The notes under the pieces are model-generated. The model was given only the letters and a program-made list of their open reading frames with translations, was not told the origin of the DNA and searched no databases. From Channallabes apus (taxonomy: Eukaryota; Chordata; Actinopteri; Siluriformes; Clariidae), in contig CM060113.1 of NCBI GenBank assembly GCA_030522415.1, positions 11,046,065-11,110,064 of the forward strand: a DNA stretch of 64,000 nucleotides, read 5' to 3'. Position numbers and translations under genes: made by a program. The first letter of the stretch is position 1. The number at the start of each line of letters is the position of its first letter. This document shows positions 45,596 through 55,982 of this stretch, piece after piece.

Positions 45596-45857
45596 CCCAC
45601 ATGGAAAGAACCTATATGAGGATATATGCGCATATATGAAACCTATATGCAGTATATATGCATATATATGATAATATATATGCTGCATATATGCATATAC
45701 AGTATATACCACATGTAGGCAACATTGAGGTGCATATATGTGCATATACAGGCCATATAGGTCTCCTGTATTGCTTCTTTATATCCATATATAAGCCCTA
45801 TATGTACATACAAGATATGTCTCCTATGGCAGGATCTGGTCATTTTAGCTCATATCC
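45596..45857 (+). repeat. palindrome-rich dispersed repeat, copy 1
   Basis: It begins CCCACATGGAAAGAACCTAT and ends TTTTAGCTCATATC. It contains one ATATATGCGCATATA palindrome unit, then GCCACATG-like and AACATTGAGGTGCATATATG blocks. It matches 48195-48718 almost exactly, except that copy 2 has four extra 64-bp units. Class unknown. Confidence 0.85.
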
Positions 45858-45867
45858 CAGATAGCAA

Positions 45868-46030
45868 GGTGACATTGATTCAATGTTGAAATTTCATCAG
45901 AATCATCATTTTGGTTGAGGTTGATTTTTCAATGCTAAATAATGTTGAATCAATGTTGATAATTCATTGCTTTTCTGTGTTGAAAAGACAAACATTTAAT
46001 CAATGTTGATTTTTGGTTTTGGAACCCATC
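45868..46030. repeat. imperfect ATTCAATGTTGA repeat
   Basis: The motif AATCAATGTTGA or a variant recurs about five times within 160 bp, starting GATAGCAAGGTGACATTG. It resembles a dispersed low-complexity fish repeat. Confidence 0.6.
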
Positions 46031-46176
46031 CTCATTCAACAATGTAAGGCAAATTAAATTAACTAAGTGCATTTCTATAAAATGTGCATGCATGTGTGTA
46101 TGTGTTTAAAACAGGTTCAAAAATTGACTACGAGAGATTTGCCATGGTGCTTAAAAAAAATAAAAATAATAATAAA

Positions 46177-46177
<1 letters not shown>

Positions 46178-46227
<50 letters not shown>
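46178..46227. repeat. (TA)n microsatellite
   Basis: About 25 TA units lie directly left of Tc1 copy C, and (TA)n resumes at its right end (47849-47866). The transposon therefore landed inside a TA run. Confidence 0.95.
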
Positions 46228-46230
<3 letters not shown>

Positions 46231-47848
46231 TGGTGTGAAAAACTATTTGCCCCCTTCCTGATTTCTTATTCTTTTGCATGTTTGTCACACTTAAATGTTT
46301 CTGCTCATCAAAAAACATTAACTATTAGTCAAAGATAACATAATTGAACACAAAATGCAGTTTTTAAATGAAGGTTTACGTTATTAAGGGAGAAAAAAAA
46401 CTCCAAATCTACATGGCCCTGTGTGAAAAAGTGATTGCCCCCCTTGTTAAAAAATAACTTAACTGTGGTTTATCACACCTGAGTTCAATTTCTGTAGTCA
46501 CCCCCAGGCCTGATTACTGCCACACCTGTTTCAATCAAGAAATCACTTAAATAGGAGCTACCTGACACAGAGAAGTAGACCAAAAGCACCTCAATAGCTA
46601 GAAATCATGCCAAGATCCAAAGAAATTCAGGAACAAATGAGAACAAAAGTAATTGAGATCTATCAGTCTGGTAAAGGTTATAAAGCCATTTCTAAAGCTT
46701 TGGGACTCCAGCGAACCACAGTGAGAGCCATTATCCACAAATGGCAAAAACATGGAACAGTGGTGAACCTTCCCAGGAGCGGCCGGCCGACGGAAATTAC
46801 CCCAAGAGCGCAGAGACAACTCATCCGAGAGGCCACAAACGACCCCAGGACAACATCTAAAGAACTGCAGGCCTCACTTGCCTCAATTAAGGTCAATGTT
46901 CACGACTCCACCATAAGAAAGAGACTGGGCAAAAAAGGGCCTGCATGGCAGATTTCCAAGGCGCAAACCACTTTTAATCAAAAAGAACATTAAGGCTCGT
47001 CTCAATTTAGCTAAAAATCATCTCAATGATTGCCAAGACTTTTGGGAAAATACCTTGTGGACCGACGAGACAAAAGTTGAACTTTTTGGAAGGTGCGTGT
47101 CCCGTTACATCTGGCGTAAAAGTAACACAGCATTTCAGAAAAAGAACATCATACCAACAGTAAAATATGGTGGTGGTAGTGTGATGGTCTGGGGTTGTTT
47201 TGCTGCTTCAGGACCTGGAAGGCTTGCTGTGATAGATGGAACCATGAATTCTACTGTCTACCAAAAAATCCTGAAGGAGAATGTCTGGCCATCTGTTCGT
47301 CAACTCAAGCTGAAGCGATCTTGGGTGCTGCAGCAGGACAATGACCCAAAACACACCAGCAAATCCACCTCTGAATGGCTGAAGAAAAACAAAATGAAGA
47401 CTGTGGAGTGGCCTAGTCAAAGTCCTGACCTGAATCCTATTGAGATGTTGTGGCATGACCTTAAAAAGGCGGTTCATGCTAGAAAACCCTCAAATAAAGC
47501 TGAATTACAACAATTCTGCAAAGATGAGTGGGCCAAAATTCCTCCAGAGCGCTGTAAAAGACTCGTTGCAAGTTATTGCAAACGCTTGATTGCAGTTATT
47601 GCTGCTAAGGGTGGCCCAACCAGTTATTAGGTTCAGGGGGCAATTACTTTTTCACACAGGGCCATGTAGGTTTGGATTTTTTTTCTCCCTAAATAATAAA
47701 ACCCCTCATTTAAAAACTGCATTTTGTGTTTACTTGTGTTATCTTTGACTAATAGTTAAATGTGTTTGATGATCAGAAACATTTTGTGTGACAAACATGC
47801 AAAAGAATAAGAAATCAGGAGGGGGGCAAATAGTTTTTCACACCACTG
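46228..47848 (+). mobile_element. Tc1-like transposon copy C
   Basis: A full-length 1,621-bp copy with CAGTGGTGTG termini and TA on both sides (46226-46227 and 47849-47850). Both IR/DR ends are intact. Confidence 0.95.
46607..47630 (+). pseudogene. Tc1 transposase with one frameshift (copy C)
   Basis: The frame is normal from MPRSKEIQ to about codon 108. There, a one-base insertion in an A/G run (CAAAAAAGGGCCTG at about 46931-46944, where other copies have CAAAAACGGCCTG) shifts the frame to a stop at 46991-46993. The correct frame resumes and runs open to 47630 with Asp153, Asp244 and Glu279 all present. I see no other disabling change. It could be a very recent loss of function, or a sequencing error in a homopolymer. 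Confidence 0.92.
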
Positions 47849-47867
47849 TATATATATATATATATAG

Positions 47868-48190
47868 TTATTGAGGAAAAAAAATTATTTGACGGTAAGT
47901 TTTGTGTATTTACCTTGCTGTCTAGTTTACTCACTTGAGAGCTTAATTCCTGTTTGCCGTTCAAAAGTACTCAATTTTCGGCTCGCATTTAACATCGGAG
48001 GGTGTTTTTACACTGTCGCTACGTCAGTAGAATACACTCTACAGGCATGAGAATTCAATATGTTGTAAGTTCCTGCCACTCACGGTGAAAGAATTTTGGC
48101 GATGCGACCTACGGTATTCTGTTGGGAAGCATTTGTTTGAGAGCTTAGTTCCTGTTTCCCGTTGTCTGTGTCTGACCCAGAGCAGTGTGA
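47868..48190. other. unclassified spacer
   Basis: It contains two similar blocks, TTGAGAGCTTAATTCCTG (about 47935) and TTGAGAGCTTAGTTCCTG (about 48137), 200 bp apart. No coding sequence is recognised. Confidence 0.5.
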
Positions 48191-48194
48191 GTGC

Positions 48195-48718
48195 CCCACA
48201 TGGAAAGAACCTATATGAGGATATATGCGCATATATGAAACCTATATGCAGAATATATGCGCATATATCCTCACCTATATGCGGATATATGCGCATATAT
48301 GAAACCTATATGCAGTACATATGCGCATATATCCGCAACTATATGAGGACATATGCGCATATATGAAACCTATATGCAGTATATATGCGCATATAACCGC
48401 ACCTAAATGAGGATATATGCGCATATATGAAACCTATATGCAGAATATATGCGCATATATCCTCACCTATATTAGGATATATGCGCATATATGAAACCTA
48501 TATGCAGTATATATGCATATATATGATAATATATATGCTGCATATATGCGTATATATGCCACATGTAGGCAACATTGAGGTGCATATATGTGCATATACA
48601 GGCCATATAGGTCTCCTGTATTGCTTCTTTATGTCCACATATAAGCCCTACTGTATATGTACATACAAGATATGTCTCCTATGGCAGGATCTGGTCATTT
48701 TAGCTCATATCTCACTTT
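48195..48718 (+). repeat. palindrome-rich dispersed repeat, copy 2
   Basis: The same element as 45596-45857, but with the internal unit amplified to about five copies. The left end is CCCACATGGAAAGAACC and the right shared boundary is TTTTAGCTCATATC. The left end is also an inverted match to 52982-53004. Confidence 0.85.
48211..48530. repeat. 64-bp palindromic minisatellite (about 5 units)
   Basis: Units start at 48211, 48275, 48339, 48403 and 48467 at an exact 64-bp spacing. Each holds two self-complementary ATATATGCGCATATAT-type palindromes separated by GAAACCTATATGCAG. This array could fold into repeated hairpins or cruciforms. ORFs reading YMRIYAHI and similar are by-products. Confidence 0.92.
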
Positions 48719-48719
48719 G

Positions 48720-48985
48720 GCAACTGTCATACATGATGCCTAGCTCATATTTTCTATTATCAAGGCAATAACTAAGAACTAACAAAAAAAAAAAATGCAA
48801 AAAACTAATCCTAATTGCCCACATACAGTATATGAGGATATATGCACATATATGAAACCTCAGTCTCCGTGAAAATCTTTTTGAAACACGTCACTAAAAT
48901 TAACTGAAATGAGAAATATATCTATAGAAAGCTTAAAGTGTCTACTTTTAAATGTTGCAAGTCACATTGAATTTACATACTAGAC
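48720..48985. other. spacer with a lone palindrome unit
   Basis: 48828-48860 repeats part of the 64-bp unit (TATGAGGATATATGCACATA). Otherwise nothing is recognised. Confidence 0.5.
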
Positions 48986-49004
48986 CACGCCCCCGGACAC
49001 CGGC

Positions 49005-50626
49005 ATGAAAAACGAACACAGAGAGACAGGCTTGAAAATACTCCGATTCAGTGAGTTTTCTGCACGTTTTGGAAGATGGCATGCGCTTACACATCCGAGG
49101 AAACTCTTCAGAATGTTCTGGAAAGTTGGAGGAGTTTACATTTACCTCAGAAGAAGACTGTGTTACTCCGACGACGAACGGGAGCATTTTGAACAGAGAA
49201 TAGACCCATGCTACACTGGGTAAGTTATTAAGTCTTATATAACTCTTATTCTGATAATATTAAACTAATATTAGTAAATATTTTCCTCACTACAGCTACA
49301 GTAGCTCTTGTCAGCTTGTGTGACACATTGGCTTTCAATGCCATTTATATAGTTTAGGTAAATCATGCTAACATGCTGCCTCATGTAGCACAAACATGAT
49401 ATTTCCCGGTGGCTAAGCTAATGCCTTATGGAGTTTACAGATGTTTATATTCACCTTGTTTTGGATAACTTTAGATTATGGTTGCTAATGTGTATTTGGC
49501 TCTATTTTGGTTAGCTTATAACACTGCTATCGGTAATGTTATTTAGCACAAACAAGCTAGTTCCAGGTGGCATTTCCATGTCCTGTGACTGCGTACAACC
49601 AGCACTCAGAGTGATCAACCAGCACTTGATCACTCTGATCAGCTGTTACAATACTATACTACACAGCACAAAACAATGAAGTCGTACAGAAATATTTCTC
49701 TACACTGCTTGGACATTGCTCCCACCAATGCTTACCCTGCATGTATGTTTTGTACATTTTTTTTTATCTTGCACTGTTTTACTCTGAATGTCTGTCTTTT
49801 TTCAGTTTTTATTTTGTCCTGTTCCTGTTGCAGTTTTACCCTGCATGTATCTTTATCATTAATCTGCATTTATACATAAAATCCTATTAACTATTGGGAA
49901 GCTAAACATAAGAATCAGTATGAAACATGAAAAGTTTCTAAAAGTTGCCAATAAATTAATATTGTGATGTGAAATTATTTTTCAGATTGAAGTTCCTGTA
50001 TAAAGGGCTCTGGGGTGTTTTGCCAGGCAGAACCGTGGAGAGCAGCCCGCCTTGCCACCTCTGCTACTGCCATGGTACGGAATCTGCTGCTGGGCACCTT
50101 CGACTTGGATACTTGACCAAATTAAAAAGGTAGCCATTATTGGTGAGTAAATGCATAATGCGTTGAGAAGGGAAAACAAAACATTTAAGACTTTAAGTTC
50201 ACCACTTTAACCATAGCCTACTTGTATCAATGTTTATTAGCCATCAATGGAGACTGCATAAGGTAGGGCACCCATTATTGTTACTGTATCTGCTTGGGAC
50301 CTATAATACTAATTCATCACTTGCTCACTTCTTAATCCTACCTTTCCTCTTCTAAAGCCACATTATATTGCGCTGTAAGGTGTGTAGTCCTCTATTTTGT
50401 AGAACATATAGTGTTGCAAATAACCGCGTGGCATTAATTGTTGTTGTCTGAAGTTTTAATAAATTATCATTTATTATTATTATACTGTCTCATTATTTTT
50501 GTCTTCTCTAGATGCAACATTGAAGAAGTGGCCGGCAGCCACCCGAGGGCAGATAGGCACATCTATCAATTCAAAGCTCATGGAGCTGAGAAGGTCCTCA
50601 AAATATATATATTTTTTTCTTCCTGA
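49005..50626 (+). pseudogene. exon-like remnants, BEN-domain-like
   Basis: Three plus-strand pieces with consensus splice sites. Piece 1 (49005-49219) ends CTACACTGG/GTAAGTT. Piece 2 (49986-50129) follows ATTTTTCAG, ends AAAAAG/GTAGCC, and in one frame reads ATAMVRNLLLGTFDLDT. Piece 3 (50512 to about 50626) follows GTCTTCTCTAG and reads LKKWPAATRGQIGTS then INSKLMELRR. Pieces 2 and 3 resemble the N- and C-terminal halves of a BEN domain, a DNA-binding module of chromatin regulators (from the motif pattern W...INSKL..LRR, not a search). The middle of the domain and an intact frame are missing, and a TGA follows DT in piece 2. A diverged copy of piece 1 lies at 62321-62483. It may be a captured or decayed gene inside the 48.2-53.0 kb block. 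Confidence 0.4.
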
Positions 50627-50888
50627 TAAGTTTTTTGTCCTTGTACTATATTTTTGTTTATGATATGTGATTGTTCTTAAGAAAATTAAAAATTAAAATT
50701 TCTACATTTTGGGCTTTTCTTTGTTGTCTAGCATATGGATTTTTGTAATTTTACTAATATCTAGGTAAACATATAGGTGCTTATATGCACACATATATGC
50801 ACACATACACGTATGCATGTTTGTGTGTGCATGTATGCACCTATGATTACCTAGATTTTAGTAATGTGGACATATATGCGTACATATA

Positions 50889-52508
50889 CAGTGGTGTGAA
50901 AAACTATTTGCCCCCTTCCTGATTTCTTATTCTTTTGCATGTTTGTCACACTTAAATGTTTCTGCTCATCAAAAACCATTAACTATTAGTCAAAGATAAC
51001 ATAATTGAATACAAAATGCAGATTTTAAATGAAGGTTTACGTTATTAAGGGAGAAAAAAAACTTCAAATCTACATGGCCCTGTGTGAAAAAGTGATTGCC
51101 CCCCTTGTTAAAAAATAACTTAACTGTGGTTTATCACACCTGAGTTCAATTTCTGTAGTCACCCCCAGGCCTGATTACTGCCACACCTGTTTCAATCAAG
51201 AAATCACTTAAATAGAAGCTACCTGACACAGAGAAGTAGACCAAAAGCACCTCAAAAGCTAGACATCATGCCAAGATCCAAAGAAATTCAGAAACAAATG
51301 AGAACAAAAGTAATTGAGATCTATCAGTCTGGTAAAGGTTATAAAGCCATTTCTAAAGCTTTGGGACTCCAGCGAACCACAGTGAGAGCCATTATCCACA
51401 AATGGCAAAAACATGGAACAGTGGTGAACCTTCCCAGGAGTGGCCGGCCGACCAAAATTACCCCAAGAGCGCAGAGACAACTCATCCGAGAGGTCACAAA
51501 AGACCCCAGGACAACATCTAAAGAACTGCAGGCCTCACTTGCCTCAATTAAGGTCAGTGTTCACGACCCCACCATAAGAAAGAGACTGGGCAAAAACGGC
51601 CTGCATGGCAGATTTCCAAGGCGCAAACCACTTTTAAGCAAAAAGAACATTAAGGCTCGTCTCAATTTTGCTAAAATACATCTCAATGATTGCCAAGACT
51701 TTTGGGAAAATACCTTGTGGACCAACGAGACAAAAGTTGAACTTTTTGGAAGGTGCGTGTCCCGTTACATCTGGCGTAAAAGTAACACAGCATTTCAGAA
51801 AAAGAACATCATACCAACAGTAAAATATGGTTGTGGTAGTGTGATGGTCTGGGGTTGTTTTGCTGCTTCAGGACCTGGAAGGCTTGCTGTGATAGATGGA
51901 ACCATGAATTCTACTGTCTACCAAAAAATCCTGAAGGAGAATGTCCGGCCATCTGTTCGTCAACTCAAGCTGAAGCGATCTTGGGTGCTGCAGCAGGACA
52001 ATGACCCAAAACACACCAGCAAATCCACCTCTGAATGGCTGAAGAAAAACAAAATGAAGACTTTGGATTGGCCTAGTCAAAGTCCTGACCTGAATCCTAT
52101 TGAGATGTTGTGGCATGACCTTAAAAAGGCGGTTCATGCTAGAAAACCCTCAAATAAAGCTGAATTACAACAATTCTGCAAAGATGAGTGGGCCAAAATT
52201 CCTCCAGAGCGCTGTAAAAGACTCGTGGCAAGTTATCGCAAACACTTGATTGCAGTTATTGCTGCTAAGGGTGGCCCAACCAGTTATTAGGTTCAGGGGG
52301 CAATTACTTTTTCACACAGGGCCATGTAGGTTTGGATTTATTTTCTCCCTAAATAATAAAACCCCTCATTTAAAAACTGCATTTTGTGTTTACTTGTGTT
52401 CTCTTTGACTAATAGTTAAATGTGTTTGATTATCAGAAACATTTTGTGTGACAAACATGCAAAAGAATAAGAAATCAGGAGGGGGGCAAATAGTTTTTCA
52501 CACCACTG
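50889..52508 (+). mobile_element. Tc1-like transposon copy D
   Basis: A full-length 1,620-bp copy with CAGTGGTGTG termini and TA duplications at 50887-50888 and 52509-52510. It interrupts the CATATATGC-rich block, so it is younger than that block. The IR/DR ends are intact. Confidence 0.95.
51268..52290 (+). CDS. Tc1 transposase, full length but D153N (copy D)
   Basis: A 340-aa open frame with the same layout as copy A: paired-like bipartite DNA-binding region with a GRPTKIT linker, then the DD34E catalytic core. The first catalytic Asp is changed: the block reads LWTNETKVE where the others have LWTDETKVE (position 153). Asp244 and Glu279 are present. Because Asp153 is required to coordinate metal in this family, the protein should be unable to cut DNA. 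It may still bind the terminal repeats and could compete with active transposase. Other private changes include Glu9Lys, Ser101Pro and Lys137Ile. Confidence 0.93.
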   Translation: MPRSKEIQKQMRTKVIEIYQSGKGYKAISKALGLQRTTVRAIIHKWQKHGTVVNLPRSGRPTKITPRAQRQLIREVTKDPRTTSKELQASLASIKVSVHDPTIRKRLGKNGLHGRFPRRKPLLSKKNIKARLNFAKIHLNDCQDFWENTLWTNETKVELFGRCVSRYIWRKSNTAFQKKNIIPTVKYGCGSVMVWGCFAASGPGRLAVIDGTMNSTVYQKILKENVRPSVRQLKLKRSWVLQQDNDPKHTSKSTSEWLKKNKMKTLDWPSQSPDLNPIEMLWHDLKKAVHARKPSNKAELQQFCKDEWAKIPPERCKRLVASYRKHLIAVIAAKGGPTSY

Positions 52509-52598
52509 TATACGTGCATACATGTCCCGATATAGGTACATATATGCACGTAGACAGTATATGTGCATATAATATAGGAAAACGGCCAATTTTATATA

Positions 52599-52701
<103 letters not shown>

Positions 52702-52705
52702 TTAC

Positions 52706-52897
52706 GCAAATATGCATGCTTATGTGTACGCAAATATGCACGCTTATGTGTACACAAATATGCACGCATATGTGTACGCAAATATGCACGCATATGTGTA
52801 CGCAAATATGCACGCATATGTGTACGCAAATATGCACGCATATGTGTACGCAAATATGCACGCATATGTGTACGCAAATATGCACGCATATATGCAC
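52706..52897. repeat. 24-bp tandem array, 8 units
   Basis: Eight head-to-tail copies of GCAAATATGCACGCATATGT plus GTAC, with starts every 24 bases from 52706. The first two copies have CTTATG in place of CATATG, and the last is a junction unit. Because 24 is a multiple of 3, all frames stay open. The ORFs here are artefacts. Confidence 0.95.
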
Positions 52898-53004
52898 ATA
52901 TAATATAGGAAAACGGCCAATTTTATATATGTTACATATATTAAAAACCTATATCAAAACCTATATTGAAACATGTATGTTTATATAGGTTATTTCCGTG
53001 TGGG

Positions 53005-54015
53005 TACTGACCTACTGTTCCATACTGACCAATGCCAGTGACAAACAGTTTTTTGACTAACGATTGTTAGATCACCTGTGACATGGAGTGATACATTTAG
53101 GTTAATGTCCCAGTGCTGTTACTGTCTATTATCACCACTTTTGAAATGCCTCTAACTGTTGTATAAATGCATTTTACTCACCCTGGAGACAACTGAAATT
53201 CACATAAACTTAGAAGATCTCACACTTTTAAACTTACTGGATTTTTATGACTACAATAGTAAAAGTACTCATGTAAACACATGTACTGTAAGTTCATCCA
53301 TATACAGATTGTTAAATGTCCAATAATTGTCTTATAAAATTTGTATACTTCTCCACGGTTAATATTTTGACATTTCATCACCCCATTCTGTCCAGGGAAT
53401 AGTGAAAGCCCTGGACCATGATTCTTCCTTCCCATTTCCATGATTGCAGTGTGAAATGCTTATTGCTTTTATGCTATTCATGTTGATTTCTACTCATGAA
53501 CCCTGACATTAACAAGTACAAAACAGATGTATGCTGGAGGTTGTGATCTACTAGAATATAACACACCTTACTTTCAAAATGTTTTGTTGGATTACCACTC
53601 ACTGGAATAGTAACTACAGCAGTCAAGATTCAATTCCTTTTGAACACCTACCAGTACATTACTATGCCATTAACTCAATGACTTAAGTACAGGTCATTCA
53701 AATTATAACACTTATGTTGCTAAGGGTTTTAAAAAATATAATGGTGAGCAGTAATTATGTATGGCAAATGCATTCAGATTATGACACTATATGTGTGGCT
53801 ATATTTTTGTAGATATCGGTGGGTAGCATTTACCTCTGTTATGAAAGTATTTAAGTCTGTTGTACCAATTATTTCCACATGCTGTCATGCTTGCAATTTT
53901 ATTTTAGGTGCAGTAAATATTAAGGTAATATTAAATAATGAATAATTTTATGAATTAACTAATACAAGGTAACAAACTTGACAGAGTAAGACATTTTAAG
54001 CCAACATTATTAGTC
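53005..54015. other. gene-free stretch
   Basis: No gene or recognised element. Confidence 0.6.
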
Positions 54016-54019
54016 TACA

Positions 54020-54420
54020 TTATAATCATACACTCATGAACCATGCTATTGGAATCACCTGTACACATTTTCAGTCATGCAATTATCCAATCAGCCAATA
54101 ACGTGGCAGCAGTGCCATTCAGAAAATCATGCAGATATAGCTCATGGGGTTTATTTAATGTTTCCATCAAAAATCAGAAAAGTAATTTAGCTGACACTAA
54201 GTCTACAGTAATACAAATACCACTCAGGTGATCAGAAAATTGTGAATAAAACACATCAGGGTCCATTCTTGTTAGTGAAGCTCATAAATCTGGGCTACTG
54301 GATGGACCGGTTTAAAGTCAGTGGTTTATGCTCAGTGGTTCAGGCACAGAGGGTCAGATCCAGTGATTAAATATAATGTTTAATGTCTCAATAAAAGGAG
54401 AGGTCCTGAAGACAATTGCC
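54020..54420 (+). mobile_element. decayed Tc1/mariner-like fragment
   Basis: CATGCAATTATCCAATCAGC, GTGGCAGCAGTGCCATTC and ATCATGCAGATATAG are blocks I associate with one end of the same fish family as 14155-14480. No coding frame survives. The assignment is from memory. Confidence 0.4.
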
Positions 54421-54929
54421 CATCTGTAAGTGCAGTATGTACAGCTGTGGCTTACTTCCGTTGTTCACTAGAGGCGCTAAGGCTAAAGTATGTTCACATC
54501 ACCAGCCTGAATTGATTCAATTCTCCTAATGTGACACAGATATGATTATTTTATGGCTGTCTGAATGGACAAATCTGATGTTTGATGTTTGACTTTCATT
54601 TGTGGTTTGAGAATGGATACAGATCAGATACACAGTCATGTGACTGGTAATTTGACATGTGACTGGTTAATAAATTTATTTAGTATCATGGGTATCAGAT
54701 TGCAGCCACATTTTATGTATGTTTTACTACCTAAGTAGACAGGGTAATTAATTAATTTGTTCTAATGTCCTGCCTAATGAATAATACAGTGGGTGTGTTG
54801 ATACCAAAATGTGCCACTTTTATGAATATTGTTGCCTTTCATAAATAATAATAATAATAATGCAAAATTTAGCACTAAAATACTATTATTATATTTAATT
54901 TGCAACAAAAACTAATGTCCCATGGACAT
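54421..54929. other. gene-free stretch
   Basis: Nothing recognised. Confidence 0.55.
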
Positions 54930-55270
54930 TCAAAAGTTCATCCAAATTTACAACGCCCCTGTGCACAAAGCAAGCTCCATAAAGGCATGGTTTGCTAAAG
55001 TTTGGAGTGGAAGATTACAAGTGGCTGACACAGAGCCCTGATCTCAACCCCACTGAATAACTCTGGGATGAACTGGAATGCGGATTACTGTACATGCCAG
55101 GCCTCCTCATCTGATATCAGTGCCTGAACTCATTTATGTTCTTATACTGTAGCTGAATGAGCACAACTTTTCACAGCACTTTCCAAAATCTAGTGAAAAG
55201 CCATCCCAGACGAGTGAACACTATCCTCTCTTATCATTATTTTTGAGGCATTTGGCATAATGGTTTACAA
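54930..55270 (+). pseudogene. decayed Tc1-like transposase C-terminus
   Basis: Plus-strand reading gives TQSPDLNPTE (third catalytic acidic residue, 55032-55062), then a stop, then LWDELECGLLYMPGLL and LVKSHPRRV. This is the usual order of a Tc1 transposase C-terminus. Stops and indels make it non-functional. It is another subfamily, distinct from the five full-length copies. Confidence 0.65.
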
Positions 55271-55930
55271 CATTATATCAGTGCCTACTGGGCTGAGCCT
55301 AAGTGTACTTTCACTTTAGGGACTTGAGAATGGATCAGAACACACCAGTTTATGTTATGCTTGAGTACATAACCATACTAAAAACATATACTGTAAGTGG
55401 ACAGCTGTTTAGAAAGTGATAATCAATTCCAATTGTCTCCCCTGCACAGCCATAGCTTATAAAAGTAGGAAAGTAGGCAAGATTAGTAGGCTATGATTGA
55501 AACATCTCTCTTCTGTGGGAAGTGATCACCCAGGAAAAAGGACAGGATACAGTGTAAAAAATACTGTATTATTTTTACTGGGGAATACTATAGTACATGA
55601 GACTCATTTTTCAAATATAATTATCTTTTACATCTCTTTCCATTTTAAATTTCAAACCAGTGGGATGATTTTGTTTTTCAAATCTAGTCAAATTTCTTTA
55701 TGTCCTTCCTGAATGGCAAAGTCATCACCCCATGACCGTGACCTCTTATTACATCACACTTGTCCACTTATCAACTTAACAAGAGGACAAATTGAGAAAA
55801 TGGGCACCGAATACAGTAAGTAAATAAATACAATTCTTTTTTTTTATGTAAAACTTTTTGGTTAAGTTTATGGTCAGTCTAGAAAACATCCCATAAAACC
55901 AACTCATTAACTTTTTTAAGAAATTGATAA
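55271..55930. other. gene-free stretch
   Basis: No gene or element recognised. Confidence 0.55.
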
Positions 55931-55933
55931 ATA

Positions 55934-55978
55934 CTATTATATTATATTATATTATATTATATTATATTATATTATATT
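55934..55978. repeat. (ATTAT)n microsatellite
   Basis: About nine pentamer units directly left of Tc1 copy E. Confidence 0.9.
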
Positions 55979-55982
55979 CATA

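Noticed and set aside
48211..48530. ORFs reading YMRIYAHI repeats
   Set aside because: By-product of the 64-bp palindromic array. Related text appears on both strands.
52706..52897. CRISPR-like array
   Set aside because: The units are contiguous 24-bp copies without spacers, in vertebrate DNA. It is an ordinary minisatellite.
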